From contig NZ_CAMLIX010000178.1 in the NCBI RefSeq assembly GCF_946479975.1, positions 1 to 10,575 of the forward strand: DNA of 10,575 bases, read 5' to 3'. This document shows positions 7,274 to 10,575 of this stretch, piece by piece. Under the pieces are notes generated by a model, which was not told the origin of the DNA, made no database searches, and saw nothing but the letters and a program-made list of their open reading frames with translations. This DNA comes from an uncultured Flavobacterium sp. (GTDB lineage Bacteria > Bacteroidota > Bacteroidia > Flavobacteriales > Flavobacteriaceae). The position numbers and the translations under genes were made by a program. The stretch's first letter is position 1. The number at the start of each line of letters is the position of its first letter.

Positions 7274-8047
7274 ATGTCCTTATTTTCAGACAACATCAGA
7301 GCGTTAAGGGTTAAGCATAAAATATCTCAGGAAAAATTAGCTGAAAACCTTAGTATTACCAGAGGAAGATACGTGAAATACGAAGATGGAACTTCGGAAG
7401 CTCCGTATGATATCTTGAAGAAGATTGCGTTATATTTTCATATGAGTATTGACTTGATATTATCTGTCGATATCCGCAAAATTGATGTGCAAAATTTGAT
7501 AAGACTGGAAGGTAACCGACTTATTTTACCAATTCAAGTAGATAGTTTTGGAGAAAATTTTATTGAAATTGTATCTCAAAAAGCAAAAGCAGGTTATTTA
7601 AACGGCTACGCTGATCCCGAATACATTGAAAGTTTACAGCAGATTACACTTCCGTTTTTGGGACCTGGAAAACACCGCGGATTTCCCGTTGAAGGTGATT
7701 CGATGCCTCCACACGAAGATGGTTCGATTATTATTGGACGTTATGTAGAAAAGCTGGGCGAGGTGATGGACGGAAAAACCTATATTCTGATTACAAAAAA
7801 TGAAGGAATGGTGTATAAGCGTCTCAATAAAAACAAAAAAAACAGTTTGGTTTTAGAATCTGATAATAGTTTTTATCCAAATTACGAAGTGAAAGCTTCT
7901 GATATTTTGGAGATTTGGGAATATCAATGCAACATCGGACGATCAGATAAAAAACAAGAAATCACAGAAACAGGAGCGATGAAAGATTTGCTTTTAGAAT
8001 TGAAACGTGAAGTTCGAGAGATTAAAAATAATACTTCGAATGCTTAA
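7274..8047 (+). CDS. LexA-like self-cleaving repressor: XRE-family helix-turn-helix plus S24 peptidase domain
   Basis: A 257-residue repressor. Residues about 5-62 form a Cro/cI-type helix-turn-helix (IRALRVKHKISQEKLAENL, then TRGRYVKYEDG), not the winged helix of true LexA. The C-terminal half is an S24/LexA-type domain with a candidate Ala-Gly cleavage bond (A106-G107 in KAKAGYL), nucleophile S143 in EGDSMPP and general base K182 in VYKRL. The spacings of 37 and 39 residues are near those of LexA (35 and 37). RecA filaments on damaged DNA would therefore be expected to trigger self-cleavage. A tail of about 40 residues after the peptidase fold ends in a charged helix (LLLELKREVREI). The ATG at 7274 is chosen because it follows the -7 box at a normal distance and opens the HTH; a longer open frame upstream overlaps dinB. 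The gene is divergent from dinB, the probable target. Confidence 0.9.
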   Translation: MSLFSDNIRALRVKHKISQEKLAENLSITRGRYVKYEDGTSEAPYDILKKIALYFHMSIDLILSVDIRKIDVQNLIRLEGNRLILPIQVDSFGENFIEIVSQKAKAGYLNGYADPEYIESLQQITLPFLGPGKHRGFPVEGDSMPPHEDGSIIIGRYVEKLGEVMDGKTYILITKNEGMVYKRLNKNKKNSLVLESDNSFYPNYEVKASDILEIWEYQCNIGRSDKKQEITETGAMKDLLLELKREVREIKNNTSNA

Positions 8048-8078
8048 AGATTCATTAACTATAAAAAATTAAATATTA

Positions 8079-8606
8079 ATGATATTTATTGTTAATACAG
8101 GCACAGTGAGTTTTATAACAAGAATAGAATTCACACTTGCAGAGTGGGATAAACGATTTGATAAGTTTCTAAGGGTTGTTGGTTTTATTAGTGATGAGGA
8201 ATTCCTTGATGAGCTTCGGTTTTCATATCATCTTGATGACAAGGCTATTGAAGATATTAGTGAAATAATTAGCAAGAAGAATTTTACCAGTATTAGAATT
8301 AAAAATAACGTTTTTAAAGGTTTTGAATATGCTGAAAATTATTTGGATTTTACAGCTATAGAAGGACAGATTCTGTATTTTGAAGATTGGAATTTTATAT
8401 TTCGAATATTTAATGAAGAATATTTTCTTTGGTGTTTTTTAGGTGGAATAGCAGATGTTCAAAGAGAAATTAAGTTAAGTGAAGAACATGTAAAAAGATA
8501 CAAAGAAATTGGTTTAGCACAAATAGATTATTTGATTGATAATTTACAGAAAAAGGATTCAATCGAATATGAAAAAGCAATTGTAGAAAACAGAAAATTA
8601 CTTTAA
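8079..8606 (+). CDS. Hypothetical protein, unrecognised
   Basis: I do not recognise this 175-residue protein. It is mixed alpha/beta in appearance, rich in acidic and aromatic residues (for example YFEDWNFIFRIF and EEYFLWCFLGG near 107-125), with a charged C-terminal helix (about 130-170). There is no signal peptide, no clear transmembrane segment and no catalytic motif. The DNA is very AT-rich: 8341-8400 has 16 G or C in 60 bases. An in-frame TAA lies just upstream of the ATG, which limits the start. It begins 31 bases after the LexA-like gene and ends 13 bases before the acetyltransferase gene, so the three may form one transcript. General look and composition are reminiscent of small accessory or immunity-type proteins, but this is only an impression. 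Confidence 0.65.
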   Translation: MIFIVNTGTVSFITRIEFTLAEWDKRFDKFLRVVGFISDEEFLDELRFSYHLDDKAIEDISEIISKKNFTSIRIKNNVFKGFEYAENYLDFTAIEGQILYFEDWNFIFRIFNEEYFLWCFLGGIADVQREIKLSEEHVKRYKEIGLAQIDYLIDNLQKKDSIEYEKAIVENRKLL

Positions 8607-8619
8607 ACGGATAACTTTA

Positions 8620-9069
8620 GTGAAGATTCAAAAAGCAAAAATAGAAGACAACATCCGTTTAACGGAAATCACCAAAAAGTCAAAAGCTCATTGGGGATAT
8701 TCTGAAGCACAAATTGAAAAATGGTCAAATAATCTAACAATCACAGCAGACTATATTGAACAAAATCCTGTTTTTAATTTAATTGATGAAAATCAAATAA
8801 TTGGATATTATTCTTATTTAAAAGAAGAAAATAATCAGGTGAAATTAGACAACTTATTTCTTTTGCCTGAATACATCGGAAAAGGATTTGGTACTTTATT
8901 AATGAATGATTTCTTGGAAAAAATGCGAAATGAAAAATGCAAAAGAATAATTCTGGATTCTGAACCCAATGCCGAACAATTCTACCAGAAAATAGGATTT
9001 ACAAAAATCGGCGAATTTGAAACTTCAATCAAAAATAGATTTATGCCGATCATGGAAATTATTTTATAA
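8620..9069 (+). CDS. GNAT family N-acetyltransferase
   Basis: A 149-residue single-domain GNAT protein, expected to move an acetyl group from acetyl-CoA to an amine on a small molecule or protein. The N-terminal SKAHWGYS (21-28) is common in one bacterial GNAT subgroup. Motif A is clear: strand LDNLFLLPEY (76-85), then the pyrophosphate loop IGKGFG (86-91) and its helix. ILDSEPNAEQFYQKIGF (111-127) is motif B, with the FYxKxGF signature. The start is a GTG at 8620, because KIQKAKIEDNIRLTEI is the usual first strand and helix of the fold and no ATG fits. It follows the unknown gene by 13 bases. The substrate cannot be told from the sequence. Stop TAA is at 9067-9069, just before the repeat region. 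Confidence 0.88.
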   Translation: MKIQKAKIEDNIRLTEITKKSKAHWGYSEAQIEKWSNNLTITADYIEQNPVFNLIDENQIIGYYSYLKEENNQVKLDNLFLLPEYIGKGFGTLLMNDFLEKMRNEKCKRIILDSEPNAEQFYQKIGFTKIGEFETSIKNRFMPIMEIIL

Positions 9070-9070
9070 A

Positions 9071-9094
9071 GGTTCTAAGGTGCTGAGATACTAA
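9071..9094. repeat. Tandem 8-base repeat, three units
   Basis: Directly after the acetyltransferase stop come three 8-base units: GGTTCTAA, GGTGCTGA and GATACTAA (consensus GRTNCTRA), then a decayed fourth unit starting GGTT. Similar CTAAG/CTGAG runs are, to my recollection, frequent between genes in Flavobacterium. No inverted partner arm is visible nearby. Confidence 0.6.
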
Positions 9095-9121
9095 GGTTTA
9101 TTATAGGATTGAATAAAAAAG

Positions 9122-9262
9122 TTTTTGCCACAGATTAAAAGGATTATTTTTTCCGCCACGAATTCACAAATTTTATTTAAAATAATTCGTGAATTCGTGG
9201 CGGAAAAATTTCGAAAAAGACATTTAAAAAATCTTTGTAATCCTTTTAATCTGTGGCAAAAA
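9122..9262. repeat. Large nested palindrome (141 bases) between convergent genes
   Basis: The outer arms (9122-9146 and 9238-9262) are a perfect 25-base inverted repeat containing GCCACAGATTAAAAGG. Inside, a second inverted repeat (9148-9172 with 9184-9208) pairs at 24 of 25 positions, 20 of them perfect, contains CCGCCACGAATTCAC, and closes on an 11-base AT loop. A third small stem, AAAGA (9216-9220) with TCTTT (9232-9236), sits in the right flank. The whole could fold as a three-way junction in RNA or as a cruciform in DNA. It separates the acetyltransferase gene from the facing PAP2 gene. T-runs lie before the stems and A-runs after them on both strands, the reverse of a standard terminator, so it looks more like a REP- or MITE-type element. 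Confidence 0.88.
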
Positions 9263-9268
9263 AAAAAT

Positions 9269-10030
9269 CTAGAAAACTTTCGCAAATCCCAATCCATATT
9301 GCTTTCCATTATAAAAAGGCATGATCATAGAAGTCGATTTGTTTTCTGCAGATGATTTGAATAATTTTTTAGTGATATACGGATTGATCCAATATGCGAT
9401 TTTCGTACTCATAATTCCGATTCCGGCTCCGGCGGCAACATCGGTCAGCCAATGGCGGTTGTTGTAAATTCTGAAAAGTCCGGTTCCAGTTGCAACGGCA
9501 TAACCTGCAATTCCGTACCAGATCGATTTATCTTTATATTCCTGCCATAAAAATTCGGCACCCATAAATGCAGTTGCGGTATGTCCAGAAGGGAAGGAGT
9601 TGTTCGAACTTCCGTCGGGTCTTTCTTCATGTACAATCGATTTTAAGCTCAAAACTGTTGTCGCCATAATCGCATATGAAGTAACAAGGATGACAGATCG
9701 ATCGCGCATATTGTTTTTTCCTTTCGCACCAAAAGCGTTCAAGGCGTAAACAGATGCTGCAGGCGCATATTGAGAAAAGTCATCAATAGTAATTTTCTCG
9801 TCAATATCTTCTGTAACTTCTGCTCTAATTTGCGAATTAAAACTCAAAAGCTGATCACTTCCCAAACCAATCACACCATAACCAATCAAAACGGACGGAA
9901 TGATTAATTGTTTGTAATTGAATTTTAAATGATTTGACGTGCTGTCAATTTTTGTAATGGAATCATTTTGCTGTGCATTCGCAGAAAATAATCCGAATAG
10001 AAATACCAGAGAAATCGTTTTGTGGAACAT
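9269..10030 (-). CDS. PAP2-family phosphatase, exported or membrane-bound
   Basis: A 253-residue type 2 phosphatidic acid phosphatase with all three active-site motifs: K130-x6-R137P138 (KSIVHEERP), PSGH (147-150) and R187-x5-H193-x3-D197 (RIYNNRHWLTD). An N-terminal signal-like stretch (FHKTISLVFLFGLFSANAQ) suggests cleavage near residue 19 and export to the periplasm or outer envelope. Several hydrophobic segments (about 43-56, 112-130, 171-186, 198-214) fit the helical PAP2 fold. Likely substrates are lipid phosphates such as undecaprenyl pyrophosphate, phosphatidate derivatives or lipid A phosphates; the sequence does not decide. The ATG at 10030 is preferred because it places the signal peptide correctly; an upstream TTG at 10054 would add eight polar residues. 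It is separated from the repair cluster by the repeat region and appears functionally unrelated. Confidence 0.93.
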   Translation of the reverse strand: MFHKTISLVFLFGLFSANAQQNDSITKIDSTSNHLKFNYKQLIIPSVLIGYGVIGLGSDQLLSFNSQIRAEVTEDIDEKITIDDFSQYAPAASVYALNAFGAKGKNNMRDRSVILVTSYAIMATTVLSLKSIVHEERPDGSSNNSFPSGHTATAFMGAEFLWQEYKDKSIWYGIAGYAVATGTGLFRIYNNRHWLTDVAAGAGIGIMSTKIAYWINPYITKKLFKSSAENKSTSMIMPFYNGKQYGLGFAKVF

Positions 10031-10124
10031 TTTATATGTCGTTATATTTTGCAATATTAACGAATGTCTGAGCTTAGTATTTTGTAGTTAATTGAACCTT
10101 AAGCGAATATTAATCAATACAATA

Positions 10125-10132
10125 CAAATATA
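10125..10132 (-). promoter_or_regulatory. Candidate -7 box for the PAP2 gene
   Basis: On the minus strand this reads TATATTTG, a full match to the Bacteroidota TAnnTTTG box. It would give a leader of roughly 90 bases before the PAP2 start. No clear -33 TTG lies at the usual distance. A weaker alternative, TAATATTG, lies closer at 10059-10052. The rest of the gap 10031-10234 is plain AT-rich sequence in which I see no gene and no strong terminator. Confidence 0.4.
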
Positions 10133-10234
10133 AATTTCAATAATAAAGATATTACATTTTTTTTAATTATATAAGAATTATTTTATGTTTCAAGACTTTG
10201 CTACTTGGTAGTTTTAATTTAGATTGACAAAATT

Positions 10235-10575
10235 TTATACTTTCAGCGTAAACCAAAAAGTACTCCCCAATCCTAAATTACTTTCTACACCAACGCTTCC
10301 ATTTTGAGCTTCAATAAATTCTTTGCTAATTGCTAAACCCAATCCCGTTCCGGATTTTGGACTTCCTGGAATCTGAAAATATTTATCGAAAACTTTGTCT
10401 TTGTATCTCGGTTCAATTCCTTTTCCGGTATCAATAACCTGAAAAACCATTTGATCATATTCTTCTTTTAATTTAATGAGAATTGTACTTTTTTCAGAAG
10501 AATATCTGATAGCATTGGATAAATAATTAATCAAAACCCAGCCTGTTTTTTCGGCATCGGCTTTTACGTTTTTGA
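10235..10575 (-). CDS. Sensor histidine kinase, C-terminal ATPase domain only (gene enters from the right edge)
   Basis: The last 112 residues of a two-component sensor kinase. All boxes of the HATPase_c domain are visible: N box VLINYLSNAIRYS with the magnesium-binding asparagines, G1 box DTGKGI, F box around VFDKYFQI, and G2 box GTGLGLAI, then the usual ending GLGSTFWFTLKV. The reading frame is open to the window edge (first full codon at 10573), so the dimerisation/phospho-acceptor helix and sensor region lie outside. It is not a short gene of its own: the apparent start is an internal TTG within the N box. The signal it senses and its partner regulator cannot be seen here. Confidence 0.93.
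   Translation of the reverse strand, partial: KNVKADAEKTGWVLINYLSNAIRYSSEKSTILIKLKEEYDQMVFQVIDTGKGIEPRYKDKVFDKYFQIPGSPKSGTGLGLAISKEFIEAQNGSVGVESNLGLGSTFWFTLKV

Noticed and set aside
9122..9262. Intrinsic bidirectional terminator
   Set aside because: Stems are flanked by T-runs on the 5' side and A-runs on the 3' side in both directions, opposite to the standard arrangement; end of transcription here remains possible by other means.
10024..10029. GGAACA near the PAP2 start as another repressor site
   Set aside because: It is formed by the codons for Met-Phe-His at the gene start and lacks the promoter context seen at 7186-7273.
10031..10054. TTG start eight codons upstream of the PAP2 ATG
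   Set aside because: It would put polar residues before a normal signal peptide; the ATG at 10030 fits better.

Overview
The window looks like chromosomal DNA of a Flavobacterium-type member of the Bacteroidota. This rests on AT-rich sequence, no clear Shine-Dalgarno motifs before the genes, several -7 promoter boxes of the TAnnTTTG type, short-unit intergenic palindromes of a kind I associate with flavobacterial genomes, and the protein families present. The species cannot be named from the sequence.

Positions 1-8047 form a DNA repair and mutagenesis cluster. A LexA-like repressor (7274-8047, +) has an XRE-type helix-turn-helix and a full set of self-cleavage residues. It is divergent from a Y-family polymerase, dinB (7185-6004, -), which is followed after 3 bases by a short DnaE-type polymerase (6000-2941, -) with an eroded PHP domain. 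After a 138-base gap holding an inverted repeat come, still on the minus strand, a DEDDh exonuclease fused to a GIY-YIG nuclease (2802-1423), exonuclease III (1352-567), and an AlkB-type oxidative DNA demethylase. The alkB start overlaps the exonuclease III stop as TAATG, and alkB runs off the left edge. The 88-base divergent promoter region has two facing TAnnTTTG boxes, each followed directly by TGTTCC, a good candidate operator for the repressor.

The likely logic is SOS-like. Damage triggers cleavage of the repressor, which releases dinB and dnaE for translesion synthesis. The nuclease and AlkB genes downstream supply damage removal and direct reversal. No imuA or imuB is present; DinB here keeps its catalytic acidic residues and carries its own clamp-binding motif.

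Downstream of the repressor on the plus strand are an unrecognised, very AT-rich gene (8079-8606) and a GNAT acetyltransferase with a GTG start (8620-9069). A 199-base convergent gap then holds a tandem 8-mer run and a large nested palindrome. The right end is unrelated on the minus strand: a secreted or membrane PAP2 phosphatase (10030-9269) and the C-terminal ATPase part of a sensor histidine kinase that enters from the right edge. I saw no tRNA, rRNA, CRISPR array or transposase. No stretch of more than 300 bases lacks a gene.
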